This document shows positions 42,345 to 52,631 of a stretch of DNA of 64,000 bases, piece after piece. The number at the start of each line of letters is the position of its first letter. Within the stretch, counting starts at the first letter, position 1. The position numbers and the translations under genes were made by a program. Location: positions 5,087,674-5,151,673 of the forward strand of contig NZ_CM001514.1 of assembly GCF_000263715.2 (NCBI RefSeq), given 5' to 3'. Origin of the DNA: Pseudomonas synxantha BG33R (lineage in GTDB: Bacteria > Pseudomonadota > Gammaproteobacteria > Pseudomonadales > Pseudomonadaceae). Under the pieces are notes generated by a model. That model saw nothing but the letters and a program-made list of their open reading frames with translations. It was not told the DNA's origin and ran no database searches.

Positions 42345-42369
42345 CAAAAGCCGCTGCAGGGCAGCGGCT
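42345..42369 (-). terminator. Rho-independent terminator after bamB
   Basis: On the minus strand AGCCGCTG-CCCTG-CAGCGGCT is followed by TTTT. It lies between bamB and der, so der may also have its own promoter. Confidence 0.75.
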
Positions 42370-42447
42370 GGTGCTCGGGGCAGCATCGTCAGATGCCGCA
42401 TGCCCTGCAAAAGCAGGGCCGCCTGGGTGTTACCCCAAGCATGGTTC

Positions 42448-43599
42448 TTACTTGATGGTCAGGGCTTCCAGCTTGCCGCCGTTGCCATACACATAAAGCA
42501 TGTTACCTACCACCAGCGGACGCGCACGCAGGCCGTCGCTGTCGATACGTTGGCGACCGACAAAGCGACCATCCACCTGGCTCAGCAGGTGCAGGTAACC
42601 TTCAAAGTCACCGACTGCTACGTAGCTGGAGAAGACTTCCGGCGCCGACAGTTGGCGGCGAGCCAGCGAGTCGTTGCTCCACAGTGCAGTGGTGGAACGC
42701 TCATCGACACTTTCAACGGTGCCGGAGGCCAGGCTCACGTAGACGCTGCCAAACCCTTGGGCGACACCCGCATAGCTGGAAGCATCACGCTGCCAGTTGA
42801 TGCGGCCGCTTTGCAGGTCCAGCGCGGCAACACGGCCCTGATAGGTGGCCACGTAGAGGGTTTCACCCGACAGCAGCAGGCCACCGTCGATGTCCACGAC
42901 GCGGTCCAGTTCGGAACGGCCTTGCGGGATAGCCACACGGGTTTCCCACGCTGGCACGCCGTTCTGGGTATCCAGGGCGACTACTTTACCGGTCGACAGG
43001 CCAGCCACAGCGAGATTGTTGGTCACAATCGGACCACTGGTACCACGCAGGGTCAACACCGCCGGGGTGCTGTCGTACAACCAGCGTTGGTCGCCAGTGG
43101 AGGCATCCAGACCGATCACGCGGTCATCCTGGGTCTGCACCACGACGATATCGCCGTTGGTCGCTGGCGCCGAGAGCACTTCACTGGTCACGCGAGCGCG
43201 CCATTTCTCTTCGCCGGTGCTGGAGTCGAGTGCGACCACATCACCTTTGAGCGTACCGATCAGCACCATGCCGTAGCCGACACCCACACCACCGGAAACC
43301 GGTAGCTCGAGGTCTTTCTTCCACTTGACGTCGCCGTTCATGCGATCCATGGCAACCACGACGCCAGTGGAATCAGTGGCCACGATGTTGTCGCCGTCGA
43401 TCGCCGGCTGCAACAGGTTGTAGAGGTCGCCCTGCCCGTCACCAATGGATTGGCTCCATTGTTTTTGCAGGACCACTTCTTCCTTGAAGCTGGTCAGCTC
43501 GGCAGGCGGCAGTTCTTTTTTGCTGTTGCTGCTGCAACCCGCGGCCAAAACGGCCAGAGCCAGCAATGCTGCATGTTTCCAACGGATCACGTCACGCAT
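42448..43599 (-). CDS. bamB: Outer membrane assembly lipoprotein BamB
   Basis: 383-aa lipoprotein of the BAM complex, which inserts beta-barrel proteins in the outer membrane. The start is the ATG giving MRDVIRWKHAALLAL; the longer frame overlaps the upstream gene and is not coding. The signal peptide ends in the lipobox LAAGC with Cys22. The mature part is an eight-bladed beta-propeller of PQQ-like repeats, such as VVVAMDRMNGDVKWKK, VVALDSSTGEEKWRA and VIGLDASTGDQRWLY. It overlaps yfgM by 8 bases, an order kept in many gamma-proteobacteria. Confidence 0.96.
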   Translation of the reverse strand: MRDVIRWKHAALLALAVLAAGCSSNSKKELPPAELTSFKEEVVLQKQWSQSIGDGQGDLYNLLQPAIDGDNIVATDSTGVVVAMDRMNGDVKWKKDLELPVSGGVGVGYGMVLIGTLKGDVVALDSSTGEEKWRARVTSEVLSAPATNGDIVVVQTQDDRVIGLDASTGDQRWLYDSTPAVLTLRGTSGPIVTNNLAVAGLSTGKVVALDTQNGVPAWETRVAIPQGRSELDRVVDIDGGLLLSGETLYVATYQGRVAALDLQSGRINWQRDASSYAGVAQGFGSVYVSLASGTVESVDERSTTALWSNDSLARRQLSAPEVFSSYVAVGDFEGYLHLLSQVDGRFVGRQRIDSDGLRARPLVVGNMLYVYGNGGKLEALTIK

Positions 43600-44233
43600 C
43601 CCCTTTGGCCAAGTCGTCGAGCTTGATTTGTAAGCCACCGACCGCCGCTTCATCAGACAGCGCCGCCTTGGCTTTTTGGTACGCAGCATGGGCTTCGTCG
43701 GTACGACCCAATTGGACCAACAGGTCGCCCTTGAGCTCTTCGCGAGTGGCCACGAATGCCTTGTCAGCATCGCCGTCGAGCAGTTTGAGTGCTTCGTCAG
43801 CCTTGTTCTGTGCCGCCAATACCTGTGCCAGGCGCTGACGTGCGATTTCACCCAGGGTCGGGTTGGTCGGCTTGTCGGCAATGGCCTTCAGCTCGGTGGC
43901 TGCGTCATCCAGCTTGCCGGTATCGACCGCGACTTTCGCGACGAACAGGCTGCCGTACTGGGCGTAGGTGCTACCGCCGAATTCGTTTTTCAGCTTGCCG
44001 GCCAGGTCTGCCACCTGTGCAGGGTCAGGCTTGCCGTCCGGCGTCAGGGTAGTTTCCAGCAATTGCTGGTAAACGATCGAGGCGCCCTGGGATTGGTTGG
44101 CCTGATACTTGGTCCAGGCTTGCCAGCCGAACACCACCACTAAAGCCAGCAGGCCGCCAGTGACCAGGGGCTTGCCGTTACGCTGCCACCAGTCCTTGAA
44201 CTCGGCCAGTTGCTCATCATCAGTACTCGACAC
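43592..44233 (-). CDS. yfgM: YfgM family tetratricopeptide protein
   Basis: 213-aa inner-membrane protein with its bulk in the periplasm. Residues 1-22 are cytoplasmic (DEQLAEFKDWWQRNGKP), a single membrane segment follows at about 23-42, and the rest is TPR-like. In E. coli YfgM associates with the chaperone PpiD and the SecYEG translocon. It lies between hisS and bamB, the conserved location for this gene. The fit is to the family pattern with no missing part. Confidence 0.92.
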   Translation of the reverse strand: MSSTDDEQLAEFKDWWQRNGKPLVTGGLLALVVVFGWQAWTKYQANQSQGASIVYQQLLETTLTPDGKPDPAQVADLAGKLKNEFGGSTYAQYGSLFVAKVAVDTGKLDDAATELKAIADKPTNPTLGEIARQRLAQVLAAQNKADEALKLLDGDADKAFVATREELKGDLLVQLGRTDEAHAAYQKAKAALSDEAAVGGLQIKLDDLAKGDA

Positions 44234-44274
44234 CCCAATACTCCTTAATCGCTAAATTCGGCTGTTCGACAGCT

Positions 44275-45564
44275 TCAACCCTGCACGACGCAGGTGGCCA
44301 AGTGCGCAGCGAGCGCATCAAAGGCAACGTTCTGTTGTTCACCCTGGCCACGCAGGGGTTTGAAACCTATCACTTGCTGGGCCAACTCGTCATCGCCAAG
44401 GATGAGTGCGTACAGCGCACCGCTCTTGTCAGCCTTCTTGAACTGGCTCTTGAAGCTGCCGGCGCCGGCATTGATCTGCAGGCGCAGGTTCGGCAGTTGG
44501 TCGCGCACCTTCTCGCTCAAGGCCAGGGCGGCCAGTTCGGCAGCCTCGCCAAAAGCGCACAGGTACACGTCCACCTGACGGGAAATTTCTTCGGGAACCT
44601 GCTCCAGGGTTTCCAGCAGCAGGATCAGCCGCTCGATGCCCATGGCAAAGCCTACGCCCGGGGTCGGCTTGCCGCCCATTTGCTCGACCAGGCCGTCGTA
44701 GCGACCACCGGCACACACGGTGCCTTGGGCGCCGAGCTTGTCGGTGACCCACTCGAATACAGTCTTGCTGTAGTAGTCGAGGCCACGCACCAGCTTGGGG
44801 TTGATCACGTAGGGAATCCCCGCGGCATCCAGGCGAGCCTTGAGGCCCTCGAAGTGCACGCGGGATTCGTCGTCCAGGTAATCGGCCATTTTCGGTGCGT
44901 TGACCAATACGGCCTGGGTGTCGGCGTTCTTGGTATCCAGAACGCGCAACGGGTTGGTCTTCAGACGGCGCTGGCTGTCTTCGTCCAATTTATCCAGGTG
45001 AGCCGACAGGTATTCGACCAGGGCTTCGCGATAGCGGCCCCGGGACTCGCTGGTACCCAGGCTGTTGAGTTCGAGCTTGACCGCATCGCGGATGCCCAGT
45101 TGGCCCCACAGACGCCAGGTCAGCACGATCAGCTCGGCGTCGATGTCCGGGCCGTCAAGGTTGAAGACTTCGCAACCGATCTGGTGGAACTGGCGATAGC
45201 GGCCCTTCTGCGGGCGCTCGTGGCGGAACATCGGGCCGATGTACCAGAGCTTCTGGGTTTGGCCACCACCGGTGATGCCATGTTCCAGTACGGCGCGCAC
45301 GCACGCGGCAGTGCCTTCCGGACGCAGGGTCAGGGAGTCGCCGTTGCGGTCTTCGAAGGTGTACATCTCTTTTTCGACGATGTCGGTCACTTCACCGATG
45401 GAGCGCTTGAACAGCTCGGTGAACTCGACGATCGGCATGCGGATCTGCTTGTAACCGTAGTTATCCAGCAGGCGCGCGACAGTGCTTTCGAAGTAGCGCC
45501 ACAGTGGCGTCTGCTCCGGCAGGATGTCGTTCATGCCACGAATGGCTTGCAGAGACTTGCTCAC
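44275..45564 (-). CDS. hisS: Histidyl-tRNA synthetase
   Basis: 429-aa class II aminoacyl-tRNA synthetase that charges tRNA-His. Class II marks include the motif 2 region [14 protein letters not shown] and motif 3 ([15 protein letters not shown]). The histidine-specific [15 protein letters not shown] is present, and the C-terminal anticodon-binding domain closes the protein. The start [16 protein letters not shown] is typical. It lies 23 bases after ispG and 41 before yfgM in the same operon. Confidence 0.98.
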   Translation of the reverse strand: MSKSLQAIRGMNDILPEQTPLWRYFESTVARLLDNYGYKQIRMPIVEFTELFKRSIGEVTDIVEKEMYTFEDRNGDSLTLRPEGTAACVRAVLEHGITGGGQTQKLWYIGPMFRHERPQKGRYRQFHQIGCEVFNLDGPDIDAELIVLTWRLWGQLGIRDAVKLELNSLGTSESRGRYREALVEYLSAHLDKLDEDSQRRLKTNPLRVLDTKNADTQAVLVNAPKMADYLDDESRVHFEGLKARLDAAGIPYVINPKLVRGLDYYSKTVFEWVTDKLGAQGTVCAGGRYDGLVEQMGGKPTPGVGFAMGIERLILLLETLEQVPEEISRQVDVYLCAFGEAAELAALALSEKVRDQLPNLRLQINAGAGSFKSQFKKADKSGALYALILGDDELAQQVIGFKPLRGQGEQQNVAFDALAAHLATCVVQG

Positions 45565-45587
45565 ATCAAATCCTTAAATTCGTTCAA

Positions 45588-46697
45588 TCAGCCGCGAGCG
45601 ATCAGCGCTGCGTCAGCGGCGACCTTCTCGGCCGCTTTCTCGCGGATCAGCTTTTCCAGCTCATCCACCAGATTGTCATTCGTTAGCTTCTGCGACGGCT
45701 TGCCGTCGATGTAAATCAAATTCGGCGTACCACCGGTCAGGCCCACATGAGCCTCTTTGGCTTCACCCGGCCCGTTGACCACACAACCGATGACTGCGAC
45801 ATCCAGCGGCACCAGCAGGTCTTCTAGGCGCAACTCCAAATCGTTCATGGTTTTCACCACGTCGAAGTTCTGCCGCGAGCAGCTCGGGCAGGCAATGAAG
45901 TTGATACCACGGGAACGCAAACGCAGGGATTTGAGAATGTCGTAGCCGACCTTCACTTCCTCTACGGGGTCTGCCGCCAGGGAGATGCGGATAGTATCGC
46001 CAATCCCTTCGGCGAGCAGCATACCGAGACCCACGGCAGATTTCACTGTGCCTGAGCGCAAACCGCCCGCTTCCGTGATACCCAGGTGCAACGGTTGCAC
46101 GATTTCCTTGGCCAGCAGGCGGTAGGCTTCTACCGCCATGAACACATCGGAGGCCTTTACGCTGACCTTGAAGTCCTGGAAATTCAGGCGTTCCAGGTGC
46201 TCAACGTGGCGCAGTGCCGACTCGACCAGCGCCGCCGGGGTAGGCTCGCCGTATTTTTTTTGCAGGTCTTTTTCCAGGGAGCCGGCGTTCACGCCAATGC
46301 GGATCGGAATCCCACGATCACGGGCGGCGTCCACCACGGCACGCACACGGTCTTCGCGACCGATGTTGCCCGGGTTGATACGCAGGCAGTCCACACCCAG
46401 CTCGGCCACGCGCAGTGCAATCTTGTAGTCGAAGTGAATGTCGGCAACCAGCGGCACCTTGACCAACTGCTTGATGCGGCCGAAAGCCTCGGCTGCATCC
46501 ATGTCCGGCACGGAAACCCGCACGATGTCCACACCCGCCGCTTCCAGGCGATTGATCTGGGCTACGGTGGCGGCCACATCATTGGTGTCGCTGTTGGTCA
46601 TGCTCTGCACGGCGATAGGGGCATCGCCCCCCACCGGCACAGAGCCAACCCAGATCTTGCGCGATACGCGACGTTTGATTGGAGATTCGCCGTGCAT
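45588..46697 (-). CDS. ispG: 4-hydroxy-3-methylbut-2-enyl diphosphate synthase
   Basis: 369-aa 4Fe-4S enzyme of the MEP isoprenoid pathway. It turns methylerythritol cyclodiphosphate into HMBPP using flavodoxin. The N-terminal TIM barrel begins [20 protein letters not shown]. The C-terminal cluster domain has the Cys ligands in [12 protein letters not shown] and [10 protein letters not shown], and the barrel end has [19 protein letters not shown]. It depends on the isc system encoded further along this window. It is 2 bases after rodZ. Confidence 0.97.
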   Translation of the reverse strand: MHGESPIKRRVSRKIWVGSVPVGGDAPIAVQSMTNSDTNDVAATVAQINRLEAAGVDIVRVSVPDMDAAEAFGRIKQLVKVPLVADIHFDYKIALRVAELGVDCLRINPGNIGREDRVRAVVDAARDRGIPIRIGVNAGSLEKDLQKKYGEPTPAALVESALRHVEHLERLNFQDFKVSVKASDVFMAVEAYRLLAKEIVQPLHLGITEAGGLRSGTVKSAVGLGMLLAEGIGDTIRISLAADPVEEVKVGYDILKSLRLRSRGINFIACPSCSRQNFDVVKTMNDLELRLEDLLVPLDVAVIGCVVNGPGEAKEAHVGLTGGTPNLIYIDGKPSQKLTNDNLVDELEKLIREKAAEKVAADAALIARG

Positions 46698-46699
46698 GA

Positions 46700-47692
46700 C
46701 TATTGTCCCAACTTGAGGCGAGCGGTCTCGCCACTGGTGAACGGCGCCACGTCTACAGGCTGGCCGTTGTAGGCCACTTGCGCGCCACGGGCAAAGCCCA
46801 GACGCAGCGTCAAAGGAGGCTTGCCGCCCTGGTCAAGCGTATCTCCCTTACGCTTCAAACCGCTGAACAGCACTTTGCCGTTGCCATCGGTGACCTGCGT
46901 CCAGCAGTCAGCGATGAAGGTGATCTGAACGCGCCCGTCACCGGCGATCAACGCTGGGGTGGTCGGAGGCGACATTGCTGGCGTTGCCGGTGCGGCTGGC
47001 GCAGGCGTCGCGGGTGCGGGTGCGGGTGCGGGTGCCGCAGGAGCTTGAACCACGGGTGCTGCCGGGGTCACCGGGGCCTGTACCACCGCAGTGTCAGCAG
47101 GCGTGGTGCCCACTTGCGACGCCGGCTGCTCAGCCGTAGCCGGCACTTGCGGTGCGGCCTGCCCTTCGGCAACCGCCTGGTCTTCCGGCTCGTCCAGCGG
47201 ATGAATCTGGGTGGTGCCATCGGCGCTTTCGACTTCGACGTGCTCCATGGCGTTGCTGGTCAGGTCTTTGCTGCGCTGGGAGGCCTGGTCTTGCCACCAG
47301 ACGAAACCGCCGCCGACCACGGCAACCAGCAGCAACAGGCTGACAATCCGCAAAATCGTGTGGGAAACCCGCGTTGGCTCTTCGATGCGCCCAAGGCCAT
47401 GGACATTGCTGCCCTGGGCATCGGTACCGGTGAACTGGTCGAATTCCTGCACCAGCACCGCCTGGTCAATACCCAGCAATTTGGCGTAGGCGCGAATATA
47501 GCCACGGGCAAAGGTGTGCCCAGGCAGCTTGTCGAACGCGCCGGCTTCCAGATTGGCCAGGGACGTGCTGGTCAAATTGAGCTTGAGGGCCACTTCCGCC
47601 AGCGACCAACCATTGCTTTCGCGGGCCTGACGCAAGGTTTCGCCTGGGTTTACGCGATTAGCTGCTACATCTTCCGGGTGCGCGGCTTTCAT
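46700..47692 (-). CDS. rodZ: Cytoskeletal protein RodZ
   Basis: 330-aa inner-membrane protein that links MreB to cell-wall growth and keeps rod shape. Residues about 15-75 form a cytoplasmic helix-turn-helix ([20 protein letters not shown]). One membrane segment is at about 111-132 ([20 protein letters not shown]), then an Ala/Pro/Thr-rich periplasmic linker, then the C-terminal domain with [17 protein letters not shown]. The start is ATGATG at 47695; the second ATG (47692) is better spaced from GGAG and overlaps the pilF stop as TGATG. The linker is encoded partly by a 6-base tandem repeat. Confidence 0.92.
   Translation of the reverse strand: MKAAHPEDVAANRVNPGETLRQARESNGWSLAEVALKLNLTSTSLANLEAGAFDKLPGHTFARGYIRAYAKLLGIDQAVLVQEFDQFTGTDAQGSNVHGLGRIEEPTRVSHTILRIVSLLLLVAVVGGGFVWWQDQASQRSKDLTSNAMEHVEVESADGTTQIHPLDEPEDQAVAEGQAAPQVPATAEQPASQVGTTPADTAVVQAPVTPAAPVVQAPAAPAPAPAPATPAPAAPATPAMSPPTTPALIAGDGRVQITFIADCWTQVTDGNGKVLFSGLKRKGDTLDQGGKPPLTLRLGFARGAQVAYNGQPVDVAPFTSGETARLKLGQ
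47011..47034 (-). repeat. Tandem hexamer repeat (CGGGTG)x4 in rodZ
   Basis: Four perfect copies of a 6-base unit on the plus strand, encoding alternating Ala and Pro in the periplasmic linker. Copy-number change would alter linker length without shifting frame. Confidence 0.85.
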
Positions 47693-48450
47693 CATTGCTC
47701 CGACAGGTATTGCTGATATTCCGGCGTACCGGGATAGAGTCGTTCGAGTTGCTGGCCAAAACGTGCGGCCGTGTCGTGTTCTTCATGAACCGTCGCCAGG
47801 CGCACACCGAGCAATAGACTACGTGCATTTTGCCCGCTGAGCAGGCTAAAACGCTCGTAATAGTCTCGTGCCGGCACATAATGCCTGTCTTCGTAAGACA
47901 ACTCAGCCATTTCGAGCAATGCCCGTGGCTGGCGACTGTTCAGATGCAGGGCTTTTTCCAGCTGCTGGCGCGCGCTGTCGCGCTGACCGAGGCGCATCGA
48001 AGTCACCCCGAGGTTCTCGAACACCCGCGAACGCTCAGGATAAAGAGTATCGGCGCTGGCTTGCTGGAAATAAGCAGCGGCTTGGTCATACCGTTTCTGC
48101 TCGAACAGGAAACTGCCATAGTTGTTCAGCAACCTGGGATCGGCAGGACGTGAAGCCAGGGCCTTGCTGAAATAGCGGTCGGCCAGCTCAGGCTCGGCCT
48201 GGGCCTGAAACACCAGAGCCAGTGCGGCGTTGGCATCGGCATCCGCGCTGTCCAGTTCAAGGGCCTTTTTCAGCGGCACCTTGGCTTGCTCGCTCATACC
48301 TTGACGCAAATACCCCAAGCCCAATTGCACATAGGCAACCCGCGCCTCATCACGGCCTTTAGTGGTGTGCAAAGGGCTGTCATGGCCCGATGAAACACAA
48401 CCGGCAACGAGGCCGGCAAGCAGTAAAAGCAGCGCAAGGCGCAAGGGCAT
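47692..48450 (-). CDS. pilF: Type IV pilus biogenesis lipoprotein PilF
   Basis: 252-aa outer-membrane lipoprotein that helps the PilQ secretin reach and assemble in the outer membrane. The signal peptide ends in the lipobox LVAGC with Cys18. The mature part is a run of TPR repeats, for example YVQLGLGYLRQGMSEQAK, ALALVFQAQAEPELADRYF and NLGVTSMRLGQRDSARQQLE. It sits between rlmN and rodZ, the conserved location in pseudomonads. Its stop overlaps the rodZ start. Confidence 0.95.
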   Translation of the reverse strand: MPLRLALLLLLAGLVAGCVSSGHDSPLHTTKGRDEARVAYVQLGLGYLRQGMSEQAKVPLKKALELDSADADANAALALVFQAQAEPELADRYFSKALASRPADPRLLNNYGSFLFEQKRYDQAAAYFQQASADTLYPERSRVFENLGVTSMRLGQRDSARQQLEKALHLNSRQPRALLEMAELSYEDRHYVPARDYYERFSLLSGQNARSLLLGVRLATVHEEHDTAARFGQQLERLYPGTPEYQQYLSEQ

Positions 48451-48462
48451 AGAGATCCTCTC

Positions 48463-49611
48463 TCAGATTCGATTCACAGCAATTTGCGGCAAATCTTCGG
48501 CGGCGTTAAGTTCGCGCACGGCGATATAACGTTCGCTGCGGCGGGTGCGGTCCATCACCTGCCCTACCAATTGGCCACAGGCGGCGTCGATGTCTTCACC
48601 ACGGGTGGTGCGTACGGTGACGTTGTAGCCGGCCTGGTGCAGTTGATCCTGGAAACGGCGGATGGCGTTGTTGCTCGGCCGCTCGTAACCGGAATGCGGA
48701 AACGGGTTGAACGGGATCAGGTTGATCTTGCACGGGGTGTTCTTGAGCAACTCGATCATCTCGACCGCGTGCTCGACCTTGTCGTTGATGTCCTTGAGCA
48801 TGGTGTACTCAATGGTCAGCACACGCTTCTCACCCAAGGTCGCCATGTAACGCTGGCAAGATTCGAGCAGCATCTTAAGCGGATACTTCTTGTTGATCGG
48901 CACCAATTGGTTACGCAATGCGTCATTCGGTGCGTGCAACGACAACGCGAGGGAGACGTCGATGTGCTTGGCCAGCTCATCGATCATCGGCACCACGCCG
49001 GAGGTCGACAGGGTCACACGGCGCTTGGAGATGCCGTAGCCCAGGTCGTCCATCATCAGGTGCATGGCCGCAATCACGTTGTCGAAGTTCAGCAGCGGCT
49101 CACCCATGCCCATCATCACCACGTTGGTGATGGCACGGTCGACGGTCGCCGGGACGCTGCCAAAGGATTTGTTGGCAATCCACACCTGGCCGATGACTTC
49201 GGCGGCGGTGAGGTTGCTATTGAAGCCTTGCTTGCCGGTGGAGCAGAAACTGCAATCCAGGGCACAGCCTGCCTGGGACGAAACGCACAAGGTGCCGCGT
49301 TTGCCCTGGGGAATGTACACGGTCTCGACGCAGCTGCCGGACGCCACACGCACCACCCATTTACGGGTGCCGTCGCTGGAGATGTCCTCGCTGACAACTT
49401 CGGGACCACGCACCTCGGCAATGGCCTTGAGCTTGTCGCGCAGGGCCTTGCTGACGTTCGTCATGGCGTCGAAATCGTCGACGCCAAAGTGGTGAATCCA
49501 CTTCATTACCTGACCGGCACGGAAACGCTTCTCCCCGATTGAGTCGAAGAATTTCTCCATTTCCGGCTGAGTCAGACCCAGCAGGTTGGTTTTAACAGTC
49601 GATGTAGTCAT
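48463..49611 (-). CDS. rlmN: Dual-specificity RNA methyltransferase RlmN
   Basis: 382-aa radical SAM enzyme that methylates C2 of A2503 in 23S rRNA and A37 in some tRNAs. The radical SAM 4Fe-4S cluster is bound by Cys116, Cys120 and Cys123 in [17 protein letters not shown]. The second catalytic Cys lies near residue 355 in DIDAACGQL. The motif [13 protein letters not shown] is typical. The enzyme needs a cluster from the isc system nearby. It lies 29 bases after ndk and 12 before pilF. Confidence 0.97.
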   Translation of the reverse strand: MTTSTVKTNLLGLTQPEMEKFFDSIGEKRFRAGQVMKWIHHFGVDDFDAMTNVSKALRDKLKAIAEVRGPEVVSEDISSDGTRKWVVRVASGSCVETVYIPQGKRGTLCVSSQAGCALDCSFCSTGKQGFNSNLTAAEVIGQVWIANKSFGSVPATVDRAITNVVMMGMGEPLLNFDNVIAAMHLMMDDLGYGISKRRVTLSTSGVVPMIDELAKHIDVSLALSLHAPNDALRNQLVPINKKYPLKMLLESCQRYMATLGEKRVLTIEYTMLKDINDKVEHAVEMIELLKNTPCKINLIPFNPFPHSGYERPSNNAIRRFQDQLHQAGYNVTVRTTRGEDIDAACGQLVGQVMDRTRRSERYIAVRELNAAEDLPQIAVNRI

Positions 49612-49640
49612 GGATTCACCCTCACTCTTTAAGCCGATGC

Positions 49641-50066
49641 TTAGCGAGCGGTTACTTCAGTAGCAGCGAAAAAGTACGAGATTTCGCGAGCAGCAGCGGC
49701 TTCGGAGTCCGAACCGTGAACAGCGTTGGCGTCGATGGACTCAGCGAAGTCAGCACGAATGGTGCCGGCAGCCGCTTCTTTAGGGTTGGTAGCGCCCATC
49801 AGCTCACGGTTCAGAGCGATAGCGTTTTCGCCTTCCAGAACCTGAACAACAACAGGACCGGAGATCATGAAGGCAACCAGGTCGCCGAAGAAACCACGAG
49901 CGCTGTGCTCAGCGTAGAAGCCTTCAGCTTCAGCCTTGGACAGTTGCTTGAGTTTCGAAGCTACAACCTTCAGGCCGGCTTTTTCGAAACGAGTGGTGAT
50001 CTCGCCGATGACGTTTTTTGCAACAGCGTCAGGCTTGATGATGGAGAAAGTACGTTGAACAGCCAT
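49641..50066 (-). CDS. ndk: Nucleoside diphosphate kinase
   Basis: 141-aa enzyme that balances nucleoside triphosphates by phosphate exchange. The phospho-histidine is His117 in [16 protein letters not shown]. The N-terminal [17 protein letters not shown] and the [11 protein letters not shown] segment fit the family, and the length is normal. It lies downstream of the isc operon, separated by a terminator whose loop holds a possible ndk -10 box. Confidence 0.98.
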   Translation of the reverse strand: MAVQRTFSIIKPDAVAKNVIGEITTRFEKAGLKVVASKLKQLSKAEAEGFYAEHSARGFFGDLVAFMISGPVVVQVLEGENAIALNRELMGATNPKEAAAGTIRADFAESIDANAVHGSDSEAAAAREISYFFAATEVTAR

Positions 50067-50102
50067 GGTGTAACTCCAGAAACGGTAATTTACGAAAAAT
50101 TA

Positions 50103-50125
50103 AACCCGCGAATTATACGCGGGTT
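50103..50125 (-). terminator. Isc operon terminator with possible embedded ndk -10 box
   Basis: On the minus strand AACCCGCG-TATAATT-CGCGGGTT is followed by TAATTTTT. The loop spells TATAAT (complement of 50112-50117), 46 bases before ndk, so it may serve both as the end of the isc transcript and as the ndk -10 box. The possible -35 box is poor. Confidence 0.65.
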
Positions 50126-50157
50126 ATTGGGTATTGCCTAACTGCGTGAGGGAGGCG

Positions 50158-50358
50158 TCAGTCCTGTTCTTCTTTCCAGGCAGTCTGGATCGCTTCCAGG
50201 ACCTTTTCACCACCACGATCACGCTCATCTTCGAACCCGGGCAATGCCATGACCATGTCACGCAAAGCTACAAAGTTCAGGGAGTAAGGATCCAGATCCG
50301 GGTTGCCATCGGCCAACAGGATAGCGATCTCTTGTACATCAACCCATTTAAGACTCAT
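50158..50358 (-). CDS. iscX: Fe-S assembly protein IscX
   Basis: 66-aa acidic protein that binds IscS and tunes Fe-S cluster assembly. The start is the ATG giving MSLKWVDVQEIAILL; an upstream in-frame ATG overlaps fdx and is unlikely. The conserved GNPDLDPYSLNFVALRDMV and the C-terminal EAIQTAWKEE match the family. It is the last gene of the isc operon, 14 bases after fdx. Confidence 0.95.
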   Translation of the reverse strand: MSLKWVDVQEIAILLADGNPDLDPYSLNFVALRDMVMALPGFEDERDRGGEKVLEAIQTAWKEEQD

Positions 50359-50372
50359 GACACTTCCTTGAA

Positions 50373-50714
50373 TCAATGCGGCGCTTCGGCGGCATGGTTG
50401 AGCGAATATTTCGGGATTTCAACGGTGAGGTCTTCAGTCCCCACTTTCGCCTGGCAACTCAGACGCGACGTCGGCTCCAGCCCCCACGCCCTATCAAGAT
50501 AGTCTTCTTCCAGGTCGTCAGCCTCATTGAGGCTGTCGAAACCTTTACGAATGATGCAGTGGCAAGTGGTGCAGGCATTGACGCCACCACAGGCACTTTC
50601 AATCTCGATATGGTTGTCGTGCGCGACGTCAAGCAGGGACTTGCCGGTCTCTGCCTCCACGACCATGCCATCCGGGCAGTGTTCGGCGTGCGGTAGAAAA
50701 GTGACCTGCGGCAT
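50373..50714 (-). CDS. fdx: [2Fe-2S] ferredoxin of the ISC system
   Basis: 113-aa adrenodoxin-type ferredoxin that gives electrons for cluster assembly. The cluster ligands are Cys42, Cys48, Cys51 (ACGGVNACTTCHC) and Cys87 (SRLSCQAKVG). An acidic stretch (EADDLEEDYLDRA) is the usual partner-binding helix. It lies 3 bases after hscA and 14 before iscX. Confidence 0.97.
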   Translation of the reverse strand: MPQVTFLPHAEHCPDGMVVEAETGKSLLDVAHDNHIEIESACGGVNACTTCHCIIRKGFDSLNEADDLEEDYLDRAWGLEPTSRLSCQAKVGTEDLTVEIPKYSLNHAAEAPH

Positions 50715-50717
50715 CAG

Positions 50718-52580
50718 TTATTCCTCGATTTCATTCAGGTTGCGGCCCGCCAGTGCGGCTTTCACCGTCTGATCCATACGACGGGCAGCAAAGGCATCAG
50801 TCACTTGCGACAGGCGCTTGGTCTGTTGCTCGATGGCGTAACCATCGTTGCCTTTCATCAGTTCGGCCAATTCCTGCATCTGCAGGTCGATGACCATGCG
50901 CTCTTCGGCATCCAGCAGGCGCTCGCCGTCGGTTTCAAGGGCGCCCTGCACCGCTTCGAGCAGGCGCTGGGCATCCACTTGCTGCTCACGCAGTACGCGG
51001 GCAACCTTGTCGTCACCGGCATACTGGAACGAGTCCTTGAGCATCTTGGCGATTTCGCCGTCGGTCAGGCCGTAGGACGGTTTGACCTGGATGCTGGCCT
51101 CAACGCCCGAAGCCAACTCACGTGCAGCCACGCTGAGCAGGCCGTCAGCATCAACCTGGAAGGTCACGCGAATCTTCGCCGCCCCCGCCACCATGGCCGG
51201 GATGCCGCGCAATTCAAAACGCGCCAGGGAGCGGCAGTCGCTGATCAGCTCGCGCTCGCCTTGCAGCACATGAATCATCATGGCCGTCTGGCCGTCTTTG
51301 TAGGTGGTGAAATCCTGGGCGCGCGCGACGGGGATGGTGGTGTTGCGTGGAATCACCTTCTCCATCAGGCCGCCCATGGTTTCCAGGCCCAGAGACAGCG
51401 GAATCACGTCGAGCAACAGCAGTTCGCCACCATCGCGCTTGTTACCAGCCAGGGTATCGGCCTGGATTGCGGCGCCAATGGCCACCACTTGATCCGGATC
51501 GATTTCAGTCAACGGCTGGCGACCAAAGGCTTCGGCAACCGCCTCACGCACACGGGGCACGCGAGTGGAGCCACCGACCATGACCACAGCGCCGACATCT
51601 TCCAGTTCAATACCGGAGTCACGCACAGCACGACGGCAAGCCTTGAGGCTGCGGGCGACCATCGGCTCGATCAGCGCGTCAAAGGCTTCGCGGGTCAGCT
51701 GTGCCGACCAATCACCATACTTGACTTCAACAGATGCAGCATCAGTCAGCGCTTCCTTGGCCGCACAGGCAGTTTGCAGCAAGTTACGCTGCGCGCCCGG
51801 GTCCAGGTCGGCAGACAAACCGGCGCTGGCGATGATCCAGCCGGCGATGGCGTGGTCGAAGTCATCGCCGCCCAGGGCGCTGTCGCCGCCGGTGGCCAGC
51901 ACTTCGAAAACACCGCCGGTCAGGCGCAGGATCGAAATATCGAAGGTGCCGCCGCCCAGATCATAAATGGCGACCAGGCCTTCAGCGTGCTGATCGAGGC
52001 CGTAGGCCACAGCCGCAGCGGTCGGCTCGTTGAGCAGACGCAGTACATTCAGGCCGGCCAGTTTCGCCGCGTCCTTGGTGGCTTGACGCTGGGCGTCATC
52101 GAAATACGCCGGAACGGTGATCACCGCACCGACCAGCTCGCCGCCCAAGGTTTTTTCCGCACGCTGGCGCAGCACCTTGAGGATATCGGCCGACACTTCG
52201 ACCGGGCTTTTCGGGCCCTGGACGGTGTCGATAAACGGCATATGGGATTCACCGCCGACAAAGCGGTACGGCAACTGGTCGCCCAACTGCTTGACGTCGG
52301 ACAGCCCACGACCCATCAAGCGCTTGACCGACAGCACAGTGTTCAGGGGGTCCGAGGACGCGGCCAACTTGGCCGACTCCCCCACTTCGGTACGATCAGG
52401 GTGGTAACGCACGGCAGACGGCAGGATCACCTGCCCATCGGCATCGGGCAGCGGCTCGGACAGGCCGCTGCGCAAGGCAGCAACCAGGGAATTGGTGGTG
52501 CCCAGGTCAATCCCGACCGCCAGGCGACGCTGGTGCGGTTGAGGGCTTTGGCCGGGTTCGGCGATTTGCAGTAGGGCCAT
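50718..52580 (-). CDS. hscA: Fe-S assembly chaperone HscA
   Basis: 620-aa Hsp70-type ATPase dedicated to cluster transfer from IscU. The N-terminal ATPase domain shows [30 protein letters not shown] and [14 protein letters not shown]. The substrate-binding domain begins near residue 390 and carries an LPPVK-type peptide site by family. The C-terminal lid is helical. It lies 51 bases after hscB and 3 before fdx. The N-terminus ([14 protein letters not shown]) fits HscA rather than DnaK. Confidence 0.97.
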   Translation of the reverse strand: MALLQIAEPGQSPQPHQRRLAVGIDLGTTNSLVAALRSGLSEPLPDADGQVILPSAVRYHPDRTEVGESAKLAASSDPLNTVLSVKRLMGRGLSDVKQLGDQLPYRFVGGESHMPFIDTVQGPKSPVEVSADILKVLRQRAEKTLGGELVGAVITVPAYFDDAQRQATKDAAKLAGLNVLRLLNEPTAAAVAYGLDQHAEGLVAIYDLGGGTFDISILRLTGGVFEVLATGGDSALGGDDFDHAIAGWIIASAGLSADLDPGAQRNLLQTACAAKEALTDAASVEVKYGDWSAQLTREAFDALIEPMVARSLKACRRAVRDSGIELEDVGAVVMVGGSTRVPRVREAVAEAFGRQPLTEIDPDQVVAIGAAIQADTLAGNKRDGGELLLLDVIPLSLGLETMGGLMEKVIPRNTTIPVARAQDFTTYKDGQTAMMIHVLQGERELISDCRSLARFELRGIPAMVAGAAKIRVTFQVDADGLLSVAARELASGVEASIQVKPSYGLTDGEIAKMLKDSFQYAGDDKVARVLREQQVDAQRLLEAVQGALETDGERLLDAEERMVIDLQMQELAELMKGNDGYAIEQQTKRLSQVTDAFAARRMDQTVKAALAGRNLNEIEE

Positions 52581-52631
52581 GGTAATCAGGTCTTATCTGT
52601 CTATCAGGCGTGCATCACGGGCAGCACTGGG

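Noticed and set aside
42400..42447. Small hairpins downstream of bamB (CCCTGC and GCAGGG) as a second terminator.
   Set aside because: Short stems without a T run; the stem at 42345-42369 is a better candidate.
46254..46261. T8 run inside ispG as a phase-variation tract.
   Set aside because: It lies within an essential enzyme gene and encodes conserved Lys codons (KKYGEPT); no second tract or reason to switch.
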